DNA of 51,452 nucleotides, taken from IMG/VR virus record IMGVR_UViG_3300027123_000006, positions 1 to 51,452 of that record; one strand, written 5' to 3'. The notes beneath the pieces are model-generated. The model did not search any database and was not told where the DNA came from. It saw nothing but the letters and a program-made list of their open reading frames with translations. Made by a program: the position numbers and the translations under genes. This stretch comes from a virus. Shown one piece after another: positions 13,994 through 20,944 of this stretch. How positions within the stretch are numbered: position 1 is the first letter of the stretch; every line of letters starts with the position of its first letter.

Positions 13994-14313
13994 CGAAACA
14001 AGAACTCAAAGAACTTATCACCCCAGAGTTTCTTTCTACACTTCATAGTGCTGTGGAATGTTGTGGTTGGGATGTTGATGCGATGGAGTATAACATAGGA
14101 CAACCAGTAAAACCTTCTGGGGATAATCTACCGTATCCTTATATATCTTCCTACATTCATAATCCAAAACAATCTAATTGGACTTGTTATATGTTTGGTG
14201 GTAGTCCTGGTTGTGGAATTGCTTATACTCCACAAGAAGGACACGTTCCTAATAGGTTTGTGAGGTTTATGATGAAACTTTGTTTTGATTGTACTTGGGT
14301 AGAGGAGAAATGA
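13990..14313 (+). CDS. Orphan protein with FVRFMMKLCFDCTW end, 107 aa
   Basis: MTKQELKELITPEFLSTLHS, ECCGWDVDAMEYN and NRFVRFMMKLCFDCTWVEEK. The end matches RVVRYFTRMLLDFTWNDK of 16538. The ATG overlapping the previous stop is chosen over a TTG at 13960. Confidence 0.77.
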   Translation: MTKQELKELITPEFLSTLHSAVECCGWDVDAMEYNIGQPVKPSGDNLPYPYISSYIHNPKQSNWTCYMFGGSPGCGIAYTPQEGHVPNRFVRFMMKLCFDCTWVEEK

Positions 14314-14486
14314 AATACAACAGACCTATGAACTTCTTTGAGAAAATCCAAGTTGGTTGGTGGTGGATTGGAGAAATCTTTGATGAATGGTGCTATACTA
14401 TGAGAAGTGAAGACGGAGAGTTCTTTAACTATCTTCAAAGTGATTATGTCCGTTATGAACAGGAAATGTATTATGACCACAAATAA
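14310..14486 (+). CDS. Orphan protein, 58 aa
   Basis: MKYNRPMNFFEKIQVGWWWI and GEIFDEWCYTMRSEDG; aromatic-rich. Overlaps the next gene by 14 bases. Confidence 0.7.
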   Translation: MKYNRPMNFFEKIQVGWWWIGEIFDEWCYTMRSEDGEFFNYLQSDYVRYEQEMYYDHK

Positions 14487-14700
14487 AGAAAAAGCAGAAG
14501 AACTCCTAAAAGTTATTTGTAAAAGTGAAGCACACAATACTGCTTGGATGCTTCAAGAGGTTCTTCAACACCTTCGTAAGCAACTATCAGGACAAAATCC
14601 TGTTGATTTTAAGGATGAACTAAATGTGATGTATGTTCTTGGTTATGATGACTGCTTAAAGGATATTGATGGTATTTGTGATGAATTGGAGTTGCTATGA
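14473..14700 (+). CDS. Helical protein with GYDDCLKDI motif, 75 aa
   Basis: MTTNKEKAEELLKVICKSEA, WMLQEVLQHLRKQLSG and YVLGYDDCLKDIDGICDELE. The GYxxCL motif is shared with 12163, 13553 and 21753. The start inside the preceding gene is the first ATG that keeps the conserved region. Confidence 0.75.
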   Translation: MTTNKEKAEELLKVICKSEAHNTAWMLQEVLQHLRKQLSGQNPVDFKDELNVMYVLGYDDCLKDIDGICDELELL

Positions 14701-14903
14701 CGAATACCGCATACCAAATCTGGGAAACATTCAAAGCAGAATTGATTGTTGAACCCACCGATGATATGAAACAAGCACTAGCATCTTCTATTCGTGTGAT
14801 TTCTTCTATCATTCATAGAGATGGAATTATTGACCAAGAACCCTTGTTTATTCATATTGCTGATGAACTGAATGAATATGCTGATGAATTGGAGGCATTA
14901 TGA
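14697..14903 (+). CDS. ADELEAL family protein (copy 4), 68 aa
   Basis: MTNTAYQIWETFKAELIVEP, SSIRVISSII and YADELEAL. More diverged N-terminus than other copies, same C-terminal helix. Start of a block that repeats the gene order at 7412-8188. Confidence 0.82.
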   Translation: MTNTAYQIWETFKAELIVEPTDDMKQALASSIRVISSIIHRDGIIDQEPLFIHIADELNEYADELEAL

Positions 14904-15127
14904 CTGAAAGAGCACAAAAAGTATGGGATACTTACATCAACGGATATTCAGAAGCACTAATGACCCCTGTGGAGAATTTTTCTACTTATTTGGATAAGGA
15001 TAGTAGAAAAATTCTTGCTTCTGTTATTCGTGCTATTGTAAGTGATTATGAGACTTGGGAAGATGGAACTTATATGGTAAAATCCAAGGATATTCTTGAG
15101 ATTGCTGATGAATTGGAGGCACTCTAA
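14900..15127 (+). CDS. MTERA...ADELEAL family protein (copy 5), 75 aa
   Basis: MTERAQKVWDTYINGYSEAL, SVIRAIVSDYE and ILEIADELEAL. TAATG joins it to the MILNEEI gene exactly as at 7994. Confidence 0.84.
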   Translation: MTERAQKVWDTYINGYSEALMTPVENFSTYLDKDSRKILASVIRAIVSDYETWEDGTYMVKSKDILEIADELEAL

Positions 15128-15342
15128 TGATTTTAAATGAAGAAATCATCAAACTTGCTAACACCTATGGGTTTGATAGACACATAAGTAAAACAACACA
15201 CGACATTTACTGGGAATGTGATGAAGAAGACCTCTTGAAGTTTGCCCGAGAACTTTATGATGAAGGTTATACTAAAGGTTTCAAAGTGGGGCACGATGCT
15301 GGTTGGGAATTAAATGAAGAAGTATCACGCAAAGGATTATGA
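15127..15342 (+). CDS. MILNEEI family protein (copy 2), 71 aa
   Basis: MILNEEIIKLANTYGFDRHI and YWECDEEDLLKFARELYDEG; the end YTKGFKVGHDAGWELNEEV differs from copy 1. Shares a nearly identical 5' half with 7994. Confidence 0.83.
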   Translation: MILNEEIIKLANTYGFDRHISKTTHDIYWECDEEDLLKFARELYDEGYTKGFKVGHDAGWELNEEVSRKGL

Positions 15343-15509
15343 CTTTACTTGATACTCTCAACTATTATCTTGAAGAAGCATCAGGACAAATGGAAGAACT
15401 TTCTTGGGAAATCCGTGAGGAAACTAACTATTCTGAACTTTATGATTTTCATAAAGAAAACTATGATAATCTCAAACAAATCAAATCTATTATTGAGGAA
15501 CTGAAATGA
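15339..15509 (+). CDS. SWEIREETN family protein (copy 2), 56 aa
   Basis: MTLLDTLNYYLEEASGQMEE, LSWEIREETNYSELYDFHKE and NLKQIKSIIEELK. Paralogue of 13362. ATGA overlaps at both ends. Confidence 0.82.
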   Translation: MTLLDTLNYYLEEASGQMEELSWEIREETNYSELYDFHKENYDNLKQIKSIIEELK

Positions 15510-15709
15510 AACTCACAGCATTAGACCTTTATATTCTCACAGACACTCTACTTCATTCTTTAAGTCAGAATAATTATTGGACTGGTTCTGCTACAAAAGA
15601 AGCACGGGATGGTGTCCTTAAAAAACTTGAAATCATTATGAATGATATGAGTGTAGAGATTATCACAGACAAAGCAAACTTCACAATTGATGCTGACGCA
15701 GGTATTTGA
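15506..15709 (+). CDS. DLYILTDTLLHS family protein (copy 1), 67 aa
   Basis: MKLTALDLYILTDTLLHSLS, TKEARDGVLKKLEIIMNDMS, then a beta-like end. Paralogue of 17065 (LSAADLMVIHNTLYKSL). A helical small family also known from other cyanophages; function unknown. Confidence 0.8.
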   Translation: MKLTALDLYILTDTLLHSLSQNNYWTGSATKEARDGVLKKLEIIMNDMSVEIITDKANFTIDADAGI

Positions 15710-15710
15710 A

Positions 15711-15950
15711 ATGACTGAAATGAAACTCTATAAACTAACCTACGAAACTGAAATCGTTATTCTTGCCGAAGATGAGAAAGAGGCACTCGCAAATGCCCAG
15801 TATTATGTGAAAGAAGAAACACCAGAACTTGTGGATTGGACTGGGGTAGATGAAATGAACCAAATTCCAAAGTGGAAAGGTGCTATTCCTTATTCTGCGA
15901 AAAGGCAGTATAATGTGAATGAACGAAAATGTGAGGAGTTTGTGGTATGA
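15711..15950 (+). CDS. Orphan protein, 79 aa
   Basis: MTEMKLYKLTYETEIVILAE and DEKEALANAQYYVKEETPEL: a ferredoxin-like start (strand, then ALANA helix). Ends NERKCEEFVV. Confidence 0.75.
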   Translation: MTEMKLYKLTYETEIVILAEDEKEALANAQYYVKEETPELVDWTGVDEMNQIPKWKGAIPYSAKRQYNVNERKCEEFVV

Positions 15951-16147
15951 CTAAATGCACCTGTTCTTATCTTCAAATAGGAATGAAGACCTCCGACACC
16001 AAAAACCTCAATCCAGATTGCCCATTACACGGAACTGATAGTGTGTGGTATAATAGTCCAGAACAAGTCAAAAAGAGAGATGAAAGGTCGCAACGACTTC
16101 GGGAACTTTATGATGCTGCTCGCAAAGCAAGGGAGAATGTAAAATGA
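15947..16147 (+). CDS. CxC...CPLHG small metal-binding protein, 66 aa
   Basis: MTKCTCSYLQIGMKTSDTKN and NPDCPLHGTDSVWYNSPEQV. CTC plus CPLH offers a zinc site. A conserved cyanophage small protein type; the basic C-terminal helix could contact RNA or DNA. Confidence 0.8.
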   Translation: MTKCTCSYLQIGMKTSDTKNLNPDCPLHGTDSVWYNSPEQVKKRDERSQRLRELYDAARKARENVK

Positions 16148-16398
16148 AAGTTTATTCACTTTATCACAACGACACTTATGTTGCTTCCTTTCCAAATAAG
16201 GAAGATGCTATTTTCTATGGTAAGCAGTTCTATGAGGATGGATGGTCTTGTAATATTGTAGAAGAGTATTTGAGTAAATCTCCACCACTTTATAGCACTC
16301 CTTATATTCCACCTGCTTCAAGCACTACTCCTACTATTCATAATGTAGTAAAAGCAGAACCTTATAAAGATGTGAGAGCAAATTGGGAGGAGAAATGA
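16144..16398 (+). CDS. Orphan protein, 84 aa
   Basis: MKVYSLYHNDTYVASFPNKE and DAIFYGKQFYEDG form a short alpha/beta start; a Pro/Ser/Thr-rich linker (PPLYSTPYIPPASSTTPTIH) follows. The GAGGAGAAATGA end gives the next gene a ribosome site. Confidence 0.75.
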   Translation: MKVYSLYHNDTYVASFPNKEDAIFYGKQFYEDGWSCNIVEEYLSKSPPLYSTPYIPPASSTTPTIHNVVKAEPYKDVRANWEEK

Positions 16399-16541
16399 CT
16401 TACGAAGTTCAAACTTGGGATGATGCAGATAAAACTGTGTATTATGAAACCGTAAAGGATGCTATTGATTATGAGAATGCTCGTGATATAATTGTAGAGA
16501 AGTATCCAAATCGTAAAGTAATTGCTGTGATTAGAAAATGA
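16395..16541 (+). CDS. MTYEVQTW protein (copy 2), 48 aa
   Basis: Identical base for base to 13219-13365, including the stop. Here the upstream eight codons are absent and another gene is coupled in front. The lack of any difference implies very recent duplication or gene conversion. Confidence 0.82.
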   Translation: MTYEVQTWDDADKTVYYETVKDAIDYENARDIIVEKYPNRKVIAVIRK

Positions 16542-17068
16542 CTGAAAGAATAGGATATAAACTCAACCCAAACAAACTCAAAGGAGCACCTCAAAGTATT
16601 CTTCCTTATGTTGTTGGTGCTTTTTATTACACAGAAGATTTTGAGTATTTTGATGTAATCAAAAATTATCTTGATATTCCAGAACCACCCAAATCATTAG
16701 AAGAAATCCAACAGGAATGTGAGGAGAAGTTTGATGATTTGATTGAGAGAACAAAGAATAGTTTTTATAAGTCAAAGTATATTGCTGAAACTTTGTATGA
16801 AACAAAGTTCAATAGAATTATTGAGAACTTTGAGTATGCGAAGGAACACGGACAATTCCCAGTCAGACTTACAGTAGGTAAGTTAGATTGTTCTACTCTT
16901 GGTGTGAGCAGTGCTGTAGATTGGACTACAGAGTTTAGAATTGGTAAAGATGAGGTAGGATACTGGGACATCAAACCAAACATCAAAGTGTATCTGAAAA
17001 AGAAACCAAATCGTGTTGTGAGATACTTTACTAGGATGCTTCTTGATTTTACTTGGAACGACAAATGA
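16538..17068 (+). CDS. Orphan protein with RVVRYFTRMLLDFTW end, 176 aa
   Basis: One of the larger orphans. MTERIGYKLNPNKLKGAPQS, a long helix (SLEEIQQECEEKFDDLIERT), then strands and VVRYFTRMLLDFTWNDK. The last 18 residues match 13990. A C-terminus of this type occurs in cyanophage conserved hypotheticals. Function unknown. Confidence 0.8.
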   Translation: MTERIGYKLNPNKLKGAPQSILPYVVGAFYYTEDFEYFDVIKNYLDIPEPPKSLEEIQQECEEKFDDLIERTKNSFYKSKYIAETLYETKFNRIIENFEYAKEHGQFPVRLTVGKLDCSTLGVSSAVDWTTEFRIGKDEVGYWDIKPNIKVYLKKKPNRVVRYFTRMLLDFTWNDK

Positions 17069-17268
17069 CTAAACTATCAGCAGCAGACCTTATGGTAATC
17101 CATAATACTCTCTATAAAAGTTTAAATGTCGTGGGAAATAGTATTTGGACACAAGAAACCAGAGAAAGAGTTATGGATAAGGTGTCTATTATTATGGAAC
17201 AAATGAACGCAGAAGTTGTCTGTGGTGATGTAGAACCTATTGTAGTGAGTGGAGATGTAGGGGGATGA
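17065..17268 (+). CDS. DLMVIHNTLYKS family protein (copy 2), 67 aa
   Basis: MTKLSAADLMVIHNTLYKSL, ETRERVMDKVSIIMEQMNAE and VVSGDVGG. Paralogue of 15506. ATG chosen over an upstream TTG because of the ATGA overlap. Confidence 0.8.
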   Translation: MTKLSAADLMVIHNTLYKSLNVVGNSIWTQETRERVMDKVSIIMEQMNAEVVCGDVEPIVVSGDVGG

Positions 17269-17369
17269 CCCACCCATCTTATTGTTGCCAAAAATGCGGA
17301 GAGCAGATAGGATATATTGGAAGGTTCTTTCAGTTTATTCGTATTCCATTACATCGGTGTAAGAAATGA
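17265..17369 (+). CDS. Zinc-ribbon microprotein, 34 aa
   Basis: MTHPSYCCQKCGEQIGYIGR and IPLHRCKK: CCxxC plus HxC. Tiny but coupled by ATGA on both sides, which supports it being a gene. Confidence 0.68.
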   Translation: MTHPSYCCQKCGEQIGYIGRFFQFIRIPLHRCKK

Positions 17370-17581
17370 TACATAAATGGACTACTGGAAATCCTAAAGA
17401 AAGTGGATATTATTGTTGTTTATATTATAATATAAGACCCGATGGATATTTCTACAAACACATCTATTGGTGCGAAAAGAGAAAAAACTGGATTTCTTGG
17501 AGAAATCCTTTTAGTTCTTGTTTGCATCACTTTCAGGTTGTAAAGTTTGCAGAAGAAACCAGGAGTAATTTTTACCCGTGA
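17366..17581 (+). CDS. Orphan aromatic-rich protein, 71 aa
   Basis: MIHKWTTGNPKESGYYCCLY and YWCEKRKNWISWRNPF. GNPKESGYY resembles the start of a small phage/bacterial family (TGxPxxSGxY); function unknown. Confidence 0.75.
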   Translation: MIHKWTTGNPKESGYYCCLYYNIRPDGYFYKHIYWCEKRKNWISWRNPFSSCLHHFQVVKFAEETRSNFYP

Positions 17582-17599
17582 ATATATGGAGAATGAGAA

Positions 17600-17971
17600 A
17601 TGACTAATCCCTTAATTCAAAAATATTATGAGATTTATCCAGAAAAGAAAGAAGAACCAAAGAAAGAAGAATCAAAGAAAGAGGAGTATGAACTTACACT
17701 TGAATTTTTTGAGGAACTAAAAAAACTAAATTCAACTAATATTTCAGTCGCATCCAATCTCACAACTCCATCAGTAGCAACATCAAACACAGGTATTACA
17801 AAAATCAAATCCTACGACAAATACAGTGGGAATGATGCTTTCTTAGAATTGGCAGAAAAAGTAAAGAATGGAACCGCACAAGTAAAATGTGTATCTTTAG
17901 AGGTTGATGCTATTGGATGTTTCAGTTGTGGTAAAAGAATAACCTTTGAGGTTTATGATTATGAACCTTGA
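17600..17971 (+). CDS. Protein with Lys/Glu-rich linker, 123 aa
   Basis: MTNPLIQKYYEIYPEKKEEP, a KEES/KKEE linker, a Ser/Thr/Asn-rich stretch (NISVASNLTTPSVATSNTG) and a C-terminal part with GCFSCGKRI (CxxC). The low-complexity middle suggests a flexible tether. Confidence 0.75.
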   Translation: MTNPLIQKYYEIYPEKKEEPKKEESKKEEYELTLEFFEELKKLNSTNISVASNLTTPSVATSNTGITKIKSYDKYSGNDAFLELAEKVKNGTAQVKCVSLEVDAIGCFSCGKRITFEVYDYEP

Positions 17972-18053
17972 AGAACTCCAAAAGTTCTTGGATGATAATA
18001 AAATCACACTTGAAGAGTATATGAGAGCAAATATGATTCTGATGAAGAGATGA
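17961..18053 (+). pseudogene. Frameshifted copy of the ELQKFLDDN gene, 30 codons
   Basis: MNLEELQKFLDDNKITLEEY then MRANMILMKR-stop. Compared with 18337 one A is missing after ATGATT (at about 18039), which shifts the frame. In the shifted frame SDEE again matches TDEE of the intact copy, followed by a stop. May still be translated as a short peptide. Confidence 0.7.
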
Positions 18054-18082
18054 ATTTTATGGTATTTTGAATAGAGGTTATT

Positions 18083-18340
18083 ATGACTAAACTTGAACTT
18101 ACACAAGAACAAAGAGAATTTCTTGAAAATGAATTCAAGAGCATTCCTCAAGATATTGTAAAAGAAAATCAAACATTCACTACAATAGAGGGTATTGAAA
18201 ACCAATTGAAAAAAACTGAAGAACAGATTGAATTGGAAAATCCACAGTATCAAGATATTAGTGGTGTTATGACTTTTTATGGGTGTATGAGGAATGGAAA
18301 GTATAGTGTAAATAGATTTTTTGTACCTATAACAAAATGA
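18083..18340 (+). CDS. Orphan helical protein, 85 aa
   Basis: MTKLELTQEQREFLENEFKS, IEGIENQLKKTEEQIELENP and YGCMRNGKYSVNRFFVPITK. Mostly helical with a strand end. Sits between the two copies of the ELQKFLDDN gene. Confidence 0.75.
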   Translation: MTKLELTQEQREFLENEFKSIPQDIVKENQTFTTIEGIENQLKKTEEQIELENPQYQDISGVMTFYGCMRNGKYSVNRFFVPITK

Positions 18341-18495
18341 CTGATGAAGTAAAAGAACTCCAAAAGTTCTTGGATGATAATAACATCACCTTTGAAGAGT
18401 ATATGAGAGCAAATATGATTACTGATGAAGAACGGAAATATCTTGATAAGATATGGATGGATGCGATTTATAAGAACTTGGGTGAGAACACTTGA
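18337..18495 (+). CDS. ELQKFLDDN family protein (intact copy), 52 aa
   Basis: MTDEVKELQKFLDDNNITFE, EYMRANMITDEERKYLDKIW. Intact relative of 17961. The last codons and stop (ENT-stop) come from the punctuation motif GAACACTTGAAGAACTGGCA. Confidence 0.78.
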   Translation: MTDEVKELQKFLDDNNITFEEYMRANMITDEERKYLDKIWMDAIYKNLGENT

Positions 18496-18564
18496 AGAAC
18501 TGGCACAGGGGATTCTCTGGATGCCTCTTTAGGTGGTATGATAGTCTCATACGCAACCAAACCG
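18486..18564 (+). promoter_or_regulatory. Punctuation promoter
   Basis: CACTTGAAGAACTGGCACAGGG, then TCTCTG, 17 bases and TATGAT at 18537-18542, followed by AGTCTCATACGCAACCAAACCG. Hairpin weak here. Confidence 0.6.
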
Positions 18565-18738
18565 ATGGACTACGAAACTCACATCGACATCCACCAGTAT
18601 TTCCCTGATGATAGATTTTATTACAAACTCAAAGTCACAGATGTAATGAATATGGATTACTACTATGAGGGTAGTGCTAAAACTCTTGATGATGTTATGG
18701 ATTGTATCAAACTTCACCTCAAACAACACCAGAACTGA
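18565..18738 (+). CDS. Orphan protein, 57 aa
   Basis: MDYETHIDIHQYFPDDRFYY and KLKVTDVMNMDYYYEGSAKT. The end KLHLKQHQN is encoded by the 40-base segment also found at 7381, read there in a different frame. Confidence 0.76.
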   Translation: MDYETHIDIHQYFPDDRFYYKLKVTDVMNMDYYYEGSAKTLDDVMDCIKLHLKQHQN

Positions 18739-18739
18739 A

Positions 18740-18904
18740 ATGACTGAACAACCAAAACTCTACGAAATGAGTGTAGAAGAAGTCAAAGAGTATCTAAAAA
18801 CTCAATCAAAACCACAAAGTTCTTATCAACCAGAAAAGAAAAAGAAACCAGAAGAACCACCTCAATACTTTTACGACATTTCTACAAATCTTTTTGTTGG
18901 ATGA
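18740..18904 (+). CDS. Orphan Lys/Pro-rich protein, 54 aa
   Basis: MTEQPKLYEMSVEEVKEYLK, QPEKKKKPEEPP linker and YDISTNLFVG. The flexible basic middle suggests a tether. Follows the shared junction. Confidence 0.72.
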   Translation: MTEQPKLYEMSVEEVKEYLKTQSKPQSSYQPEKKKKPEEPPQYFYDISTNLFVG

Positions 18905-19230
18905 TTGACCTTTCACAACTGACCGAAGAACAACTCAACGAACTTCAACTTCAAATCCAAAAGCATAAGGAACAACAGAAGACAAAGGATGCTCTGGAAA
19001 ATCTACAAGGTTATAAAGTAACTTTTTATATTAGGTTTGACCCTGAAAAGCATAAGAATCATGATATGCTTACAAATGATGGAGAACTTGACCCGAACAT
19101 TTTTGCTGATTATCTGTGTGATAATCTTGTTACAGACCTGATTAGGGATTTTGAATTGTATGGTTATGAGGATGTGAATTATCCTACTGTGGAAGTAGCA
19201 ACAAAACAAGAAATTGAAGAGAAATTTTGA
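18901..19230 (+). CDS. Orphan coiled-coil-start protein, 109 aa
   Basis: MIDLSQLTEEQLNELQLQIQ, KHKEQQKTKDAL form a coiled coil; YKVTFYIRFDPEKHKNHD then FADYLCDNLVTDLIRDFELY. No catalytic motif. Confidence 0.77.
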   Translation: MIDLSQLTEEQLNELQLQIQKHKEQQKTKDALENLQGYKVTFYIRFDPEKHKNHDMLTNDGELDPNIFADYLCDNLVTDLIRDFELYGYEDVNYPTVEVATKQEIEEKF

Positions 19231-19239
19231 GGAACTGAA

Positions 19240-19563
19240 ATGACTGCCTTCACTTACAAAGGATACGGACGCATCTACACTAATCCAGAGAATATTCAAG
19301 ATGTAGAACAAATCATTCAAGAACTTGATGAGTTTGAGTGGGGTTATTATACAGGAGGACTTGTAGCATCTTGGGATATGTATCCAAATGTTGAGTATGT
19401 TGGTAAGTTTGAACTGAATGAAGAAAAGTTCAAACAAATCTGTAAAGAACGAAACATTCCTGTTTTTGTCTTTAATGCTTATGATAATGATTATCCTCGT
19501 GGTTATGTCAAAACTTTGAATAAAGAAGAAATCAAAACACTTTCTTATGGAGAACTGAAATGA
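19240..19563 (+). CDS. Orphan protein, 107 aa
   Basis: MTAFTYKGYGRIYTNPENIQ, DVEQIIQELDEFEWGYYTGG and EEKFKQICKERNIPVFVFNA. A mixed alpha/beta fold is likely. GAACTGAA precedes the start. Confidence 0.77.
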   Translation: MTAFTYKGYGRIYTNPENIQDVEQIIQELDEFEWGYYTGGLVASWDMYPNVEYVGKFELNEEKFKQICKERNIPVFVFNAYDNDYPRGYVKTLNKEEIKTLSYGELK

Positions 19564-19766
19564 CTACGCAAATCACCAAAGAACAACTGAATCAACTTTG
19601 GAATGCGATTGAATACACACGGGGAACGATTGGAAATGGTTGTGTAATTGAAAGTACGGAAAAACCTGATTGGGTGCTCATTCATAAAGATAGGGCACAT
19701 CAATCCAGAGAGTTTCTAAATCAAGCAAAAGACCTTGTAAATCAACTCAAAGCACAACTGAAATGA
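19560..19766 (+). CDS. Orphan helical protein, 68 aa
   Basis: MTTQITKEQLNQLWNAIEYT, HQSREFLNQAKDLVNQLKAQ. Two helices with a strand pair between them. ATGA-coupled. Confidence 0.75.
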   Translation: MTTQITKEQLNQLWNAIEYTRGTIGNGCVIESTEKPDWVLIHKDRAHQSREFLNQAKDLVNQLKAQLK

Positions 19767-19990
19767 CTAACGAAGAAAAACTCAATCTTCTCCTCAAGGT
19801 TCTCAAAGAAGTAGCAGAGGTAAAACACTGCTATGAAGGTCTATTTGGAGATGATTATACTCCAAGTGCTGGTAGTTATGATGATGCCTTTGAAGATGGT
19901 TGTGCTTATGGTGAGATTACCTTTGCCCGCACTATGTTAGAATGTATTGGTGAAAAGTTTGAGTATCCTTGTATGAAAGAAAATGACTGA
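19763..19990 (+). CDS. Orphan protein, 75 aa
   Basis: MTNEEKLNLLLKVLKEVAEV, SYDDAFEDGCAYGEITFART. The D-A-F-x-D-G-x-x-x-G pattern with a helix recalls the GYxxC family. Acidic. Confidence 0.75.
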   Translation: MTNEEKLNLLLKVLKEVAEVKHCYEGLFGDDYTPSAGSYDDAFEDGCAYGEITFARTMLECIGEKFEYPCMKEND

Positions 19991-20165
19991 ACGAGTAAAA
20001 TTCACACACATCACACGAGTGATTGGACCAAAATCAGGTATTCATTATTTGGATGCTATTGATGAGAATGGACAACACTGGACTGCTGAAATGTCTCACG
20101 GTGTAGAACCTTGGATTGTTTATACTTCTAATTGGAAAAAAGACCCACAACAACCTTATGACTAA
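19983..20165 (+). CDS. Orphan protein, 60 aa
   Basis: MTERVKFTHITRVIGPKSGI, LDAIDENGQHWTAEMSHGVE. All-strand character. Starts inside the previous gene; overlaps the next. Confidence 0.73.
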   Translation: MTERVKFTHITRVIGPKSGIHYLDAIDENGQHWTAEMSHGVEPWIVYTSNWKKDPQQPYD

Positions 20166-20409
20166 ACATCCTACGAACGATTGGAACTTTCACGATGACG
20201 CAGAGGATGCCTTTGTAAAGTGGTTTAATGACTTTTATAGTCCTTATACTTTTCGTAGTGAGTGGTTTTATGGGGACTGTAAAGTAGAAGACGAAAAGAC
20301 CCGTGAGGACATTATGTATGGTTGGATACACGCATCTTTTGTTGCTGGTTGGGAAGCAGCAAACTATGCTAAACTGGAGGAGGAAGTAGGACTTACTGAT
20401 AATGAGTGA
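20158..20409 (+). CDS. Orphan protein, 83 aa
   Basis: MTKHPTNDWNFHDDAEDAFV, KWFNDFYSPYTF and WIHASFVAGWEAANYAKLEE. The FxxGWxAA motif is the same as in the EEAYK/GYEAA family. Function unknown. Confidence 0.77.
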   Translation: MTKHPTNDWNFHDDAEDAFVKWFNDFYSPYTFRSEWFYGDCKVEDEKTREDIMYGWIHASFVAGWEAANYAKLEEEVGLTDNE

Positions 20410-20944
20410 TATAATCTACTACAAAAATGGTGAGGAAACATTTCGTATTTCTCCTTCAACTGTTGGAACCAAATGCCCTGAAACTAAACTTGAAATCAAA
20501 ATGATTGAACAAAAATTCACACTTGAACTCACACTTGACGAACTTCACATGCTTGATAAGTATGTTGAATATTGTGAAGAAACAAAAGAGTTTTTTGAAA
20601 AACTTAAGAATGCTTATCCTAAACCAAAATCACCAATAGAAGAAGCATATAAGGACTGGTGTGGTGAGTATCCATTAGGTTCTCCAAGTGAAGACGCAAG
20701 GTGGGGTGCTTTTTTAGCAGGTTATCGAGTAACACAACCAAAAGCAGTTCCAGTTGATGACCCTCCCGAATATGATGAAATTGAACACGATATTAGTGAA
20801 AATGTAGAAAATAAAACAATCCGTCAGGTGATAGACCGATGGTGGATGGATACATTCACATCTAAAAATATGTGGTCTGTTAATGAATGTATTGATGACC
20901 TTGCTGACCAAATTCAATTTTGGATTTTGAGGAATAAGAAATGA
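20402..20944 (+). CDS. EEAYKxxxGxYP family protein (copy 2), 180 aa
   Basis: N-terminus MSDIIYYKNGEETFRISPST is matched by the short gene at 25389. A coiled segment, SPIEEAYKDWCGEYPLGSPS, FLAGYRVTQPK, and an acidic C-terminal domain ending IDDLADQIQFWILRNKK. Related to 13553, 20941 and 23681. Function unknown. Confidence 0.82.
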   Translation: MSDIIYYKNGEETFRISPSTVGTKCPETKLEIKMIEQKFTLELTLDELHMLDKYVEYCEETKEFFEKLKNAYPKPKSPIEEAYKDWCGEYPLGSPSEDARWGAFLAGYRVTQPKAVPVDDPPEYDEIEHDISENVENKTIRQVIDRWWMDTFTSKNMWSVNECIDDLADQIQFWILRNKK

